This document shows positions 1-11,392 of a DNA stretch of 64,000 nt, piece by piece. Every line of letters starts with the position of its first letter. Within the stretch, counting starts at the first letter, position 1. The DNA is from Diphasiastrum complanatum (Eukaryota; Streptophyta; Lycopodiopsida; Lycopodiales; Lycopodiaceae): contig CM055099.1 of assembly GCA_029204225.1 (NCBI GenBank), forward strand, positions 40,149,192-40,213,191. The letters are read 5' to 3'. Both the position numbers and the translations under genes were made by a program. The notes under the pieces were generated by a model. The model was not told the DNA's origin, made no database searches, and worked only from the letters and a program-made list of their open reading frames with translations.

Positions 1-912
1 GCCAATAAATGCAGGACTGTTCTGCTTGCGTGTGCGAGCGGAACTGGTCAGCGTTCAGCCTTGTTCACACGAACAGGCGGAACAGTCTGACGACGGAGCG
101 GTGCAATGACCTGGTGTACTGCAACACCAACACCAGAGTGGTTCGACGCATCACGGAGAGCATGAGGGCAGGAGGCACACGCGCCCTACTGCTATAGGTA
201 TATTTCGTTGCTCTGTTGTTTTGCTTCCGCATTGGTTTGAGACATTCAGTTTAATGCCCTCACGGTTGCTTTAGCTATTCTCACGAATGATTGACTTGTG
301 CAGGTCAATCCCGATGAGTGCCTGGTTGCAGCGGCAGATCATGAGCCAGAGCCAGAGGTTGATCCAGACGATGCCGCTCGACGTGCTCTGCGGGGTGATC
401 CCGAGGATGATGCCGATGACGATGAGACCACCACCCTCCCTGCTGACGTTCCATTGCCCTCCTCTGATGATGAGCCCACATATGATTCAGACGAGACGGT
501 CGACCTAGCAGGGGATGGTCCACGTGCCCCACCCAGTACCCCCGCATCACGCCCCCTTTCAGATGATGGCTGCTCAGAGTTTGCGAGGGAGACAGAGGCT
601 GCTGCCCAGAGACAGATAGCGCAGAGACGACTCAGAGCATCATAGGCAGGCAGTTCTTCCCAGAGACCCCCCCGTGGCAGAGGGAGACCCCCAGGCAGGA
701 GTGTACCACAGAGGGTTCCTTCCGGCAGACCCAGAGGCAGGCCAGCCAAGAGGGGACGCACTGATGATTTTTCTAGTCGTCTCTTGGCAGGCGTTGGCCC
801 AGACTTAGAGGAGTCCCAGATGCCTCCAGACTCCCAGCCAGACTTTGTATTTGACACCCCTGCAGATGCATCTGGCACGCAGAGGGATGATTTGTTTAGC
901 ACAAACTTGTAG
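1..912 (+). pseudogene. hAT-superfamily transposase, C-terminal exons, degenerate and cut by the window edge
   Basis: The first exon (about 9-197) reads CERNWSAFSLVHTNRRN, then LTTERCNDLVY. This is the pattern of the hAT dimerisation (hATC) region seen in plant hAT transposases, which cut and paste DNA transposons in the nucleus. A TAG falls at 195-197, directly before a possible donor (GTATAT). A second segment opens after a cag at about 303 and reads VNPDECLV, followed by an acidic stretch. An in-frame TAG at 643-645 interrupts it, and the same frame then continues to a TAG at 910-912. The tail after the stop holds two AT-hook-like motifs (PRGRGRP and GRPRGRPAKRG), which could bind AT-rich DNA. 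The two internal stops mark it as a pseudogene. The 5' part lies outside the window. Family assignment is from motif recognition only; the exon boundaries are inferred. Confidence 0.7.
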
Positions 913-1352
913 ATACTAATACACATTTTAGCATCATGTACAGTGGCATCAGATGAGATACATATATTTTTTTACAGTATATTTGTGTCATGGCTAATTT
1001 ACCGTGGTTGCTTACAAATGGTTAGCTCTGTGAAGTTTGAATGGCCAGTCAGAAATGGCAAGTCTGCATCTCATTCAAAACATATGCATCATGTTCAACC
1101 ATTTAACCCTTAACCCTAAACCCGACACCCCAACAAATGGCACAGTTAACATAACACCCCAAACCCTAACAGATCATCCTAAACCCACAACCCCACAGCC
1201 ATAAGCATCAAAACAAGCCACAAGCATAACCGTCACAACCACATCCATAAACATCATCAACCCCACCCACGTCCTCATTGTGTCGTAGGCATTGCACCAC
1301 AGGTATGTGCAGATTCAACATCAAAGCTGCACTTGTGCAGCATACACTTAAA
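913..1352. repeat. Gene-free stretch with interstitial telomere-like CCCTAAA/CCCTAACA units
   Basis: No coding potential is seen. Between about 1105 and 1200 there are several degenerate units of the Arabidopsis-type plant telomere repeat (ccctaaaccc, ccaaaccctaac, cctaaaccc) separated by short unrelated DNA. They read as CCCTAAA on the plus strand. Similar short runs occur at 1923-1970, 3367-3392 and 3880-3890. They are too few and too degenerate for a telomere, so they are called interstitial telomeric repeats. Confidence 0.6.
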
Positions 1353-1655
1353 CCTGCGTAGAATGTATTAATGGTCCAGGAATACAGTCCACTAGTTCGT
1401 GGAGCGGGTACGTACCCAAGGGACCGAGCCTGGCCCGATTCGGGCATCGTCCAGTCAAAATGGTCGTTCGACGGGTTAGAAACGCAATTAGGTCACGTGA
1501 AATGGACTAGTTTTGCAGCTTTCTGTCCGATGCTCCCGTTTCTCTAAACGGGATCCGTTTCAGGTGTCGTCCGTTTCGACCAGCGGACAACCTTGACAGA
1601 AACCTGTGGGAGCAGAGGGGACGAGGACCGGACGGACGGCAGGCCCTGTACGTGT
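1353..1655 (+). repeat. Dispersed ~270-bp repeat, copy 1
   Basis: This is the first of three direct copies. Shared blocks are gagcctggcccgattcggg, gtgaaatggactagttttgca, aaacgggatccgttt and cctgtgggagcag. The copies are about 75-85% alike by eye. No ORF is conserved across them, so the unit is non-coding DNA or part of an unrecognised element. The short frames overlapping it are not supported as genes. Confidence 0.75.
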
Positions 1656-1735
1656 TGAAGAAGTTTAGGGTCAAAACAGGTCTTCGGGGACACTTTCTTG
1701 AGCTGGGACTTGAAAACATTCGGAATTGACAAAAT

Positions 1736-2010
1736 GATCCAGGAAAACAATCAAACGATTCGTGGCCCCGATACAATCTCAAGGGGCTGAGCCTGGCTCG
1801 ATTCGGGTGTCGTCCGGTCGAAGTGGCCGTTCGACGGGACAAAAACGCAATAAGGTCATGTGAAATGGACTAGTTTTGCAGTTCTCTGTCCGACGGCCCC
1901 ATTTCTTCAAACGGGATCCGTTTCGGGTTTAGGGTTTAGGCTTGCCGACACCCTAAACCCTAAACCTGTAGGAGCAGACAGGACGAGGAACGGACGGACG
2001 GCCTGTAGTA
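1736..2010 (+). repeat. Dispersed ~270-bp repeat, copy 2, with an inverted telomere-repeat insert
   Basis: Same blocks and orientation as copy 1. At 1925-1970 the central block, which in copies 1 and 3 reads through gtgtcgtccgtttcg, is replaced by two TTTAGGG-type units, a 10-nt spacer, and two CCCTAAA-type units. The copy then resumes at cctgtaggagcag. Confidence 0.75.
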
Positions 2011-2359
2011 AATGAAACAGTTTTGCATGAGTAATTAGTAAGCCGTAGAAGTTCAACCGGGGGGAAACCGATCACATCATACAAGACACAGTATTGTGCA
2101 GAACGTGGGGACAAAGGTAGCTGTACCTCTTGCAGGATGGTCGGTCACGTGGTCCCCTGTGGTTAATGGCATAGTTCTGCTGACCATTCACTCTTCTGGT
2201 GTCCATTAACTTCTGGAGTTCAAAATTGTGAACAGCAGCTTTTCCACAGTTGTTTTCATCAAGCCATGGAACTGAGGACGCACACCACACAAGCCCATCA
2301 AAACGCGCAAAAGTGTGGACCTATCGTATGCTTTGGGGCCAACGGCTAGCAAACAAACG

Positions 2360-3375
2360 GCGAAAAGAAGGACATCAAATACACTGTTGAGCAAGACTCT
2401 TTTGATGACGAAGAGTACAAGCCTTCAGATAGCCAGGAAGAAAGTTCGAGTTCTTCCATAACTGTCGAGTGCAACAGATGTACTGAAGCTGCTTGGTTAC
2501 CGACGGGGATGGTGTAAGTGAAAGCCAATTAGAGCGGGTTTTCAATCTGTACAGAGTTTAGGGTTCAATTATGCTGGCTTTATACTGTTTTATGATTTAG
2601 GTTTTGGCTTCACTGCCCGTTTCCTGAACTCGGACACCCAACGAAGCAATATATACCAGGCAATGTTCACTACCCTTCCATCTAGACATTTGGCCAGGAA
2701 GCCTTGGAAAAAAGCAATGGTCAACAATGTCTTTCCAGTGCATGCAGACGAAAGGAGTGGTTGCGTCGCCCTGTCCCGGATTTTACCACGCCATTAATCG
2801 CTCCATTTTCGACTCCACGTCAAACGTTTTTTGGTGAGCCTTCAGAGACAGTACCCACTGGTTTTTGATCAGTGGATCAGAAACCACTAGGTGCTGTCTC
2901 TGGAGGCTTACCAAAAACGTTTCACGTGGAGTCGAAAACGGAGCAATTGGTGATGTGGCAAGATTCGGGAACACGTACTGGCGTCAGAACCACTTTGACC
3001 ATCTCCATGCACTGGAAAAACATTATTGAGCATTGCTTTCTTACAAAGCTTCGTGGCCAAACATCCAGATGAAAGGGTATTGATCATTGTTTGATCTATG
3101 CTGCTTCCTTGGGTGTCTGAGTTCAGGAAATGGCTATTGAAGGCCATAAAATTTCATTTCAAACTGTGTTCTTATTGCAAAACATACTTTAACTGGCTTT
3201 CACCCACACTGTCCCTGTCATATACCAAGCAACTTCAATACTTATGGCACACTTCAGACTTATGGAAGAGCTGGAACTTTCTCCCTGGCTAGCTGAAGGC
3301 CTGCACTCCTCGTCATGATCAGAATCTTGCTCAACAGTATCTTTGGTATCCTCCTGGTCGTTTGTTCCCCAAACC
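2360..3375. repeat. ~1-kb imperfect inverted repeat with almost no spacer
   Basis: The left arm (about 2360-2870) and right arm (about 2878-3375) are reverse complements at roughly 75-80% by eye. Paired blocks include tttcctgaactc, gacacccaa, tttccagtgcatg, ttttcgactccacgt and gagacag. The centre is near 2873. Both arms encode related peptides (for example FLNSDTQG, NNVFPVH and a Ser/Glu-rich stretch), so the structure looks like a head-to-head duplication of a gene or transposon fragment. That gene is not recognised. Transcription across it would give a long imperfect hairpin RNA. Confidence 0.75.
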
Positions 3376-3380
3376 CTAAA

Positions 3381-3916
3381 CCCCAAACCGAACAAAAGGC
3401 CAACATTTTAGCACGTTTTCAGGTGTTTGTGTGGTCCGCGTCCCCGATTCTGTAGCGCGATGAAAACAACTGCAACAAAACTGCTGCTAATAGTGGTGAA
3501 TGGTCGTCAGAACCGTGCCATTCACTACATGGAGTGAATGGTCACCAGAAGAGTGGATGGTCATCATAATTGTGTCGTTCACAACAGGGAACCAAAAGAC
3601 CTACTGGCTGGCCCGACGACGAGGGACCCTTTCCGGGACCATGGCCAGTTGTTCTGCGGTGAAGTTAATTCCAGTCCGCTGCGTTTCCTCGCCCTCGCCA
3701 GCTAGGGCAGGGGGGAGCAGCTCCGAGGACCGTGAGGGCACGTAGCTGCAGCTCTGGTAGTCGCCCCATTATCTCTCGCTGGCTCTCGTGAAATCCTGAT
3801 TCTAGCTTCCGTTCGTTGTGTCGGCGGACATCTACCAGGACACGCTCCGACTAGTTGCCCACGTGACGTTGTACCACTCCAAACCCTAAATCTATCTCAT
3901 CACGTAGGCCATGGTA
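3381..3916. other. Gene-free stretch
   Basis: No recognisable gene. It begins with short telomere-like units (cccaaaccctaaaccccaaacc, split here as cccaaaccct and aaaccccaaacc) at the outer edge of the inverted repeat. It ends with another ccaaaccctaa just before repeat copy 3. The open frames are short and have no family motifs. Confidence 0.5.
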
Positions 3917-4210
3917 CTGTGTAGAACGCATCATCGGTCCGGGAACATAGTCCACACGTTCGTGATCCCGATACGAACCCAACGGATCGAGCCTGGCTCG
4001 ATTCGGGTATCGTTCGGTCAAAATGGCCCTTCGACTGAAACGAAGTGCAATTAGGTCAAGCGAAATGGACTGCTTTTGCAACTCTCCGTCCGACGGCCCC
4101 GTTTCTCCAAACGGAATCCGTTTCGGGTGTCGTCTGTTTCGGCCAGTGGACAACCTTGATACGAACCTGTGGGAACAAACAGGACGAGGAAACGACCGAC
4201 GGTCGGGCCG
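3917..4210 (+). repeat. Dispersed ~270-bp repeat, copy 3
   Basis: Third direct copy. It contains gagcctggctcgattcggg, gcgaaatggactgcttttgca, aaacggaatccgtttcggg and cctgtgggaacaaacagg. It lies just upstream of the LINE ORF1 leader. Spacing between copies is irregular (about 0.4 and 2.2 kb), so this is not a simple tandem array. Confidence 0.75.
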
Positions 4211-4437
4211 CAACGTCCTGGTTCTCCATCGCGCCATGCTCCATCGTCGCTGCACCCTGGATCGCGCCCTGCTCCATCGATTATGACTCCATCGCTGATT
4301 GTTGTTGTTGAACCTGGCCAGCGGATTGCTACTGTCTGTCCAGCGGAACTGTGTACTTGTCCACAGTCCAGCGGACCTACTGCATTGCTGCCTAGCGACT
4401 TTGTCAGCCTTTATCGCTTTTTCCATCAGATCTGAAA

Positions 4438-5418
4438 ATGCCTCGTCGCAGGGGGGGTTGGTGCCCCTACTCCTGATCCATCCTCCGTTTCCAACATTGC
4501 TTCAGCATCTTCTTCACAGCCAGATCCACCTTCCCCTTCTTCTTCTATGCATGTTGCAGTTCCTATCTCACCATCAAATCCTATTCTTGCCAATAGTGAA
4601 ACTACTGTAGCTATTTCCTTGACTCCAAACACTCCAAAAGCACCTGTTTCTTTCCCTTCACGTGCATTGGTCAATCTTCTTCCTGATGATCAACTCCGTC
4701 TATTTGAATACCTTAACAATCATAGAGAGAAACTTGCTTCCCATGATTCCTTGCTTCTAGCTGTGCAATCGCACCTTCAGAAGCTGCACACTTCCATTGA
4801 AGAACTCGAGAACGAAGTTGCAGTTATAAAAAGTGAAAATTCTCCCCAAATCGCTACTTCAACTAAAATCCAGCAGCTCGAAAGTCAGGTGGAACAACAC
4901 CATACGGCTGCTCAATCATGGGCGGATGTACGTAAAGGTTCGTCTACAGTTATCTCTCCACCTTCGCCTTCACCTTCGTTTATCTCAGCCACATTCACTG
5001 AGAGCCGTCTGCGAGATCATCATAAAGCTCTCAATGTTCGTGGTAGAGGTATTCTGAATTCCCAAAATGCTATTAAAGAAGCTGAGAAGTTTTTGGAAGA
5101 AAATCTTCAGCATCCTAGCAACGGTATGGAAACTGCCTGGCGACCTAAGAAGGACCCAGATACTCTTGTCATCCGCTTCACATCAGTGTCTCACCGGCGT
5201 GAAGTTTTGGGGAAGCGATCTAAATTGCGGGATACCAAAATCTATTTGGACGAAGATCTTACTTTCATCCAAGTCCAAGAACGTAAGAAGGCAAAACAAG
5301 AAGCTCTGTCAACTGGCAAACGGCTTATCTATCGTGACAATATTATCAGATTTGTTTCCATAAGCCTATTGTTAATGAGAATCCTAACTCTAAGATAGAG
5401 TCTGAGCTAGAGAAATGA
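4438..5418 (+). pseudogene. LINE-type ORF1 (coiled coil plus RNA-binding C-terminus), two frameshifts
   Basis: ORF1 proteins of non-LTR retrotransposons bind element RNA and act as chaperones in the RNP. The main frame runs from about 4460. The natural start is probably the ATG at 4438 (MPRRRG), put out of frame by a run of seven G at 4451-4457. A Pro/Ser-rich N-terminus is followed by a coiled coil (about 4690-4910: QSHLQKLHTSIEELENEV and QQLESQVEQHH). A C-terminal part (about 5145-5360) has DTLVIRFTSVSHRREVL, KIYLDEDLT and a KR-rich segment ending in GKRLIYRDNIIRF. This matches the RRM-like/CTD layout of LINE ORF1p. Near 5350 the frame slips again; the alternative frame ends naturally at a TGA at 5416-5418. 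No RT follows; the sequence goes straight to a LINE-like 3' tail. Confidence 0.65.
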
Positions 5419-5539
5419 AGAGATGTCCAGTTGAGCATGTAAATGGTACACGTACCATATATTCCTGGCTATATCACTCTCTTCTTAGTTAGTTTTGCTT
5501 TAGTTATGTTGTTTTGACGGCACTGCTCCAGCCTCCGTC

Positions 5540-6420
<881 letters not shown>

Positions 6421-6689
6421 TATGAGACATAGTCATCGTCGTCACCGTGTCACTACTGTACTAGCTCCTCTGATTCCGTCAAGCACAAATACCACATCCT
6501 TTTTCAGCCATCTTAGTTGAGAGCGTTTTTCAGATCTATATACGTCTTCTCAGCATGGGCATTTGCACTTATTGTATCACCTCTCATACTTACTTATTAT
6601 GAGAGTAGAGGCGAGATCTATCTACTAGTGTTCTTATCTAGATGTTTGTTTTACTGGAGACATTTATATGCTCCTTTCAGTGTTTATCA

Positions 6690-6779
6690 CGCTTGAGATG
6701 TACTTATTTGGTCTTATATGCCTTTTGGCATAAAAAGACATTATTAAAGCTCGCTCTCTCGCTCTCTCTCTCTCTCTCT
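6690..6779 (+). repeat. Second LINE-like 3' tail with CT-rich end
   Basis: The sequence gatgtacttatttggtctta, tatgccttttggcat, aaaaagacattattaaagct is followed by ctcgctctctcgctctctct. It aligns at about 75% with the tail at 5557-5613. It lies about 0.3 kb after the RT fragment, so this copy is probably the true 3' end of that LINE. Confidence 0.65.
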
Positions 6780-6833
6780 AACACAAAGTGTGAATCATGA
6801 AAAAAAAAGAAGGGGGTTGTATGCAATCTGAAG

Positions 6834-6866
6834 GTGTTCACAGATTCCCACTGAATCTGTGAACAC
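6834..6866. repeat. Perfect 14-bp stem-loop
   Basis: GTGTTCACAGATTC (6834-6847), loop ccact, and the exact reverse complement (6853-6866). A frame starting at about 6859 runs downstream for 69 codons but has no recognisable features. Function unknown. Confidence 0.8.
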
Positions 6867-7079
6867 GATTCTTTTGTCATTCGTTCTTCTTTTTGTTACT
6901 TCCGTTTGTTACAGTTCTTATGGTTTAATCTTCCTGTTAGAACGGTTTCCAGGCAGAAGTGTTTCTCAGAGCACAACGTGTATTCCCAGCCTGTCAGTGG
7001 GGAGAGACGGATACATTACTCAGCTACATGCATTTACAAGCCATGCAACCAGTCCTAGCTCAGTATAGATCAACGTTCT

Positions 7080-7904
7080 GAATCAGAGAGCAAATCTACA
7101 ATCTATCCACCAAAATCAGGGAACAATGCAATGACAAGATTAAACTACTCAGCAAGAAACAAGAAACAAGAAAAATAGTTTCCTAACAGCATTCTAGCAG
7201 CCCAAGGATCAAGAAACACCCATTTCTTGATGCTTGGAATGCCCAAGAACAATCAAGGACAGGATTGTTAGAGAGTATGCAAATCAGATCCACAATCTCA
7301 GCCTCTATAGTTTACCTGCATGCTGAGACTACAAAATCAAGAAACAAGAAAGTTAATCCACATCTACATTCCACAAGCAAGAGAGTAAGCAAGAAATCTA
7401 ATTAATCCACAAACACAAAAGGAAATCAGAACATGCTCATAGAAACTTCATTCAAGAAGATTGCCATGAACAAGGAACTTCACAATCATCAAGAAGTCAT
7501 GGAAGATCTTCTTTATTCACTCACGAGCAAATGACAATACAATCAAAGTTCCCTCACAAGAGGGGGGCGCCCTTAAATAAGCAAGAAGGCTGCCCATGTG
7601 GAGCCCAAGTGGCAATTCCTCCAAATTAGAAATTACATGTGGAATTTGTCCTTCCACTAGAGGTCACCATCAAAAGGTGGCTCACTCTAAATTATTTAAG
7701 GGGTCTACATTATTTACAATGCCTAGGAAATATTACTAGCTCCTACATGGTCGTTCCTTCTCTGGGATACACCATGTAGGCTCACATGAATAATAATTGT
7801 CACCCTAGCTAGTAATCCTCGGCGACCTCCTCGGTCATGGGTGAGAGATACTCTGTGTCTTCGGCTCGGCTCAGCATCTGGGGATTCTCTGGAATCCGCT
7901 AACA
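7080..7904 (-). mobile_element. Probable 3' LTR of a minus-strand LTR element (outer boundary uncertain)
   Basis: Read on the minus strand, a purine-rich tract (agattaggggtggataa) ends at about 7905. It is followed by TGTTAGCGGATTCC, the usual polypurine tract plus LTR start. The stretch further left is non-coding, with AAG/CAAG-rich DNA near 7140-7400 and a possible leader around 7560-7700. The far LTR end and a matching second LTR were not located, so the call is tentative. Confidence 0.35.
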
Positions 7905-7989
7905 TTATCCACCCCTAATCTGTTGCAGGACCCACTGCAACACAGGTGATGTCGTTCCGCTCGGCACCTGGAAAAGCGTAGATCTTCGT

Positions 7990-9097
7990 TCACTTCCGTA
8001 AAACCAGGTGCTTATTATCCGCAAAACTATTTCTCAAAAATGAAGGTCTCTCAATGGCCGCTACATTCCAGCCCACTTGAGAACCTCTTGCGAGTCCTGC
8101 GCCTCGTCGTCTTGCCGTTTGTTTCCGCTCGCTCATCTTTCGCCCCAGGGCTTCGAACACTTGGAAGCGGAGCTTACTTCCGTAGTTTAGTGGCCCCAGG
8201 TACTCTCGGATCTTTTCGATGAATCCCATCTCCTGCCAGTCTTCCACCATGGTGACGTATCGTGATGACATGAAGGCCGCTCTATAGTATAGCCGGGCCA
8301 TCATCTCATGGTCTTCCTCTAACTGGAGAGCTACGTTGGGATTGATCTTGATCCGATCCAAACCACGATCCCAGAAACATTCTTGTTGCATTAGAAAGGC
8401 CATGGATCGGCAGTATTCGGCACTTTCTTGCACGCATAGATCAGCACTTGTCTTGTATTTGCCCCCGAAATCTAGCAACTGTAGCCTCAGGTCATCCGGG
8501 GAGATTTTGTCTGAAATTCCCGGAATCACTGGCCAGTTCACCAACTCAACCCGTGGCTTTTCTATCGGCCATGGATTTCTACGTGGCGACATGTAGAATG
8601 GATCTATTCGCTTCCATGCCGGTGCCCTTAGGTACTCTTGCAGCCGCCTGCTATCCTTTAAGATCTTGCTTCGCCATTCGGGTTGCGGTTGTAATGCCGC
8701 AATGATCTCAGCCCTGGTGGAGTATTGGCTTTGATCTATCTCTTCTTTGCCTCCCCATGTTGGGAGGATATTTCTTTTCGAATCTCTCTGATTATCGGGT
8801 ATCAGCCATCTTGCTCCTGGGCCTGGTAGGAGAAGTTTCCCTACGTGGTTGTGGTGGCCTTGCCAGGTAATCATCCAAGGCCTTTGTGCTCGTATCTTTT
8901 TCCTTGGCTCGCTCGCTTGTTGATGGCTCAGCTGCACCCGTGTCTTGTCTGGGCAAGAATCTTCTTGACTCCGGTGGATCTGCCAGGAAGTCGTCATCAC
9001 CCCCAATGTCGGTGTTAACTTCTGGGAGGTCAAGGATGTAGTGATCTGGAGAGGAAGGTGCAGGAATGACAGGTTTAGGAGGAGGTGGGTTTAACAA
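7990..9097 (-). pseudogene. Gag-like ORF of an LTR-type element (family not recognised), C-terminal part
   Basis: The main frame 9033-7990 gives 347 residues and is the longest uninterrupted frame in the window. The overlapping frame 9097-8792 carries the natural upstream part (STSERAKEKDTSTKALDDYL), so a frameshift lies near 8800-8850. Coherent protein-like segments include SPDDLRLQLLDFGGKYKTS, ECFWDRGLDRIKINPNVAL and YREYLGPLNYGSKL-like sequence (here IREYLGPLNYGSKLRF). The C-terminus is basic (KMSERKQTARRRG). No zinc knuckle, protease, RT or integrase is seen. It sits directly upstream (minus strand) of a polypurine-tract/LTR-like boundary, which suggests a retroelement protein. A host gene of unknown family is the alternative. 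Confidence 0.45.
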
Positions 9098-9185
9098 ATT
9101 ATACGCCGCACCGGGTAGTGGAGTTGTTGAAGGAACTCATCCCGTCGGGCTTTGTACGTGTCAGCTGGACCTTTTGATGGGCCCG

Positions 9186-10385
9186 TTATTCTGCTAGGAG
9201 GTGGTGGAGAGGGGGAAGATGAAGAAATAGGGTAAGTTGGAATGAATGTTTCAGAAAAATTAAAAGCAGAATAAGAGGAGGGGTTAAAAGTGGGAGGGGG
9301 AAGGGGAAAAGCTCTGGAAGCAGCTTCGGCTCTCTAGCTACCCGATCCCGAGCTACCATCTGATGGTCGGGTTTGCTCGTCCTTATTTCCTGCTCCGTCA
9401 TCTCCATCATCATCCCGTGGTTTCTGTGAATGAGCGCCTGCTTGGGCCTTGCACGTCGTGTCCCACAACTGGTTCACCTTGTCCAAGACTTGCTGCAGGG
9501 CCTTCGTATATCTTCTAGCTGCTTCTGGAACTCAAGGATGATCTTCTCCTGCTTGGCCACAATATTTTCAAAGTTTCTTTTCTCGGCTTCCCGTTCCTGG
9601 ATCAGCCGCACATACTTCTCCATCCGGATGGCTGAGGCCTATGGGGCCTAGAATTGTATGTCCTCGGGCTTTATTAGAGGGACACCAACTGTCATCGCCC
9701 CTGACGATCCGTCTCGTACTTGGTCGATCTGGACCATCTGCTGCTTTAGTTGCTGCTGGACCTCTTCCAAAGTGGTCTCTTGCCCGGCCATCACGGATCT
9801 GATTTCTTCTGTCTCTTTTTCTTTTTCTTTGGCCAGCTTCTATTGTTGCGCAATTTCTCGGTCCTGGTACTGGACCCTGTTCTCGAGCACTTGGTGCTGG
9901 CTTACCAACCAATGCATGTGGTAGCTTGCTTCGGATAGACCGATCATTGAGCGCTTAGATGCTTCGGAGAGCTTCTCGGGGTTAGTGAGGGTTGGGTACT
10001 GATCAGGGGTGTGGGACGGTGAGGTTAATCCAAAAAATAGGCGTTGTGTAGGAAATGAAGATAGAGGTGGAGGGAGTGGAGGAATAATGTTAGTAGCAAT
10101 GGTGGTTGTTGTGGTGGTGGTGGTGGTGGTGGTGGTGGTTATTGGGAGGGTCAAACTTCCTCCTGGCTGATCTTCTTTCTCTGGCTCGTCATCACTTATC
10201 TCCATCAGGTCCGCAGCATCAAAATACTGTGAAGTGTCCGAGGTGTGGACTTGCTGGGCCTGTGGCTGTTGACCTTGTGGCTGCTGGGCCGCTTCCATGT
10301 GTTGGGGACTGGAACTCCCCACTCCTCCCCTCCCCGAAAAAAGTGCCAATGGTGATGTTGGCGGCGTGGGCGTGGTTATCAGCAT
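9186..10385 (-). pseudogene. N-terminal part of the same minus-strand element ORF, coiled coil, broken frames
   Basis: Three successive minus frames (10385-9840, 9912-9568, 9413-9186) read as one protein broken by stops and shifts. It has an acidic/Gln-rich start, a poly-Thr run encoded by a (GTG)n/(CAC)n tract near 10105-10137, SDDEPEKEDQP, and ASYHMHWLVSQHQVLENRV. A long heptad-rich coil follows (QQQLKQQMVQIDQV; EREAEKRNFENIVAKQEKI). A coiled-coil N-terminus upstream of the 7990-9097 ORF fits a gag-like structural protein. No database family is recognised. Confidence 0.4.
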
Positions 10386-10854
10386 GGGTGGGGTGGTGGC
10401 ACGACGTGGGTTGTGTCCGTGCCTGCTGTTGTCGATGATGTAGCTACTCCATCACCCCCGTCGATGGTGTGTGAGGGTGAGGAGTGTGTTGGAGAGGCTG
10501 CAGTTGAACTTCCATTATCTGAAGTTGAAGCATCTGATGATGACCCATTAGGTGATTTCCTCCTGGCGTTAAAGTCCTAACTTCCTTCCAAAATATGCTA
10601 AATTTAACTCCCAAATAAACAGGTTCATCCCTCCTAAAGAAATAACTGAATTACTTAAAGTTGAACTAGAAGTAGCTTAATGAAGCTGTACTTGTATTGA
10701 ATAATCATTAGTAACAAGCTTCCTTCTGAGCACCATAGAAGTATTTTTTCAAAGTTTTGCCTTGAGGGCCACATTCACATGCGAAAGCAAGACACTAACC
10801 GTTTTCAAGTTTCACGTATCCTAAATCAAGCAGATAACCCCAGAGACAACTTAC
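10386..10854. other. Intron or intergenic DNA without recognised gene
   Basis: No motif is recognised. A short plus frame near 10440-10580 is acidic (LSEVEASDDDPLGDFLLAL) but lacks family features. For the PPR gene this is the start of its fourth intron, which opens with GTAAGT at 10854 on the minus strand. Confidence 0.4.
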
Positions 10855-11317
10855 AGCATTATAGATTATGACGTCTGGAAGCAACCGTCCATTCCAGTCC
10901 AGCAATGGCACATCTTTGAACTTTCTTTCAGGGCCAGCTCTTAAAACCTCTACTACGTCAAGGAGCTCTGTCAGCTTCCCAGCCTGGCCCAAAGTTACAG
11001 CCAGACAATGATAGGCAGCCATGTCTGGATATGTGAAAAAGCTTTCCTACACATATGATATGTCCATTTAAGGTTAGCTCATTGCTCAAATCACCAGACG
11101 ATGTACGAAAATTGAAAGCAATGCTGCCATACGAAGTTTTGACACATAATACTTTAACCATTGGAGAAAGTCATTTTTTCAATTTCACAGCTCAATTTCA
11201 GACCGCTTACATTACTGAATGTTGTCAATCATGTCTAGTAGTAAAATTTGTCATAAATTCCTGGAAAAGATCATTTAAAGTAAAAAAATTACATGGGTTC
11301 CCCTTTTAAGAAAAAAA

Positions 11318-11392
<75 letters not shown>

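Noticed and set aside
1096-1200. True telomere or chromosome end
   Set aside because: Only a few degenerate CCCTAAA units within ordinary DNA, with sequence on both sides.
10106-10438. Trp-rich plus frame
   Set aside because: Produced by a GTG/TGG repeat on the opposite strand of the gag-like ORF.
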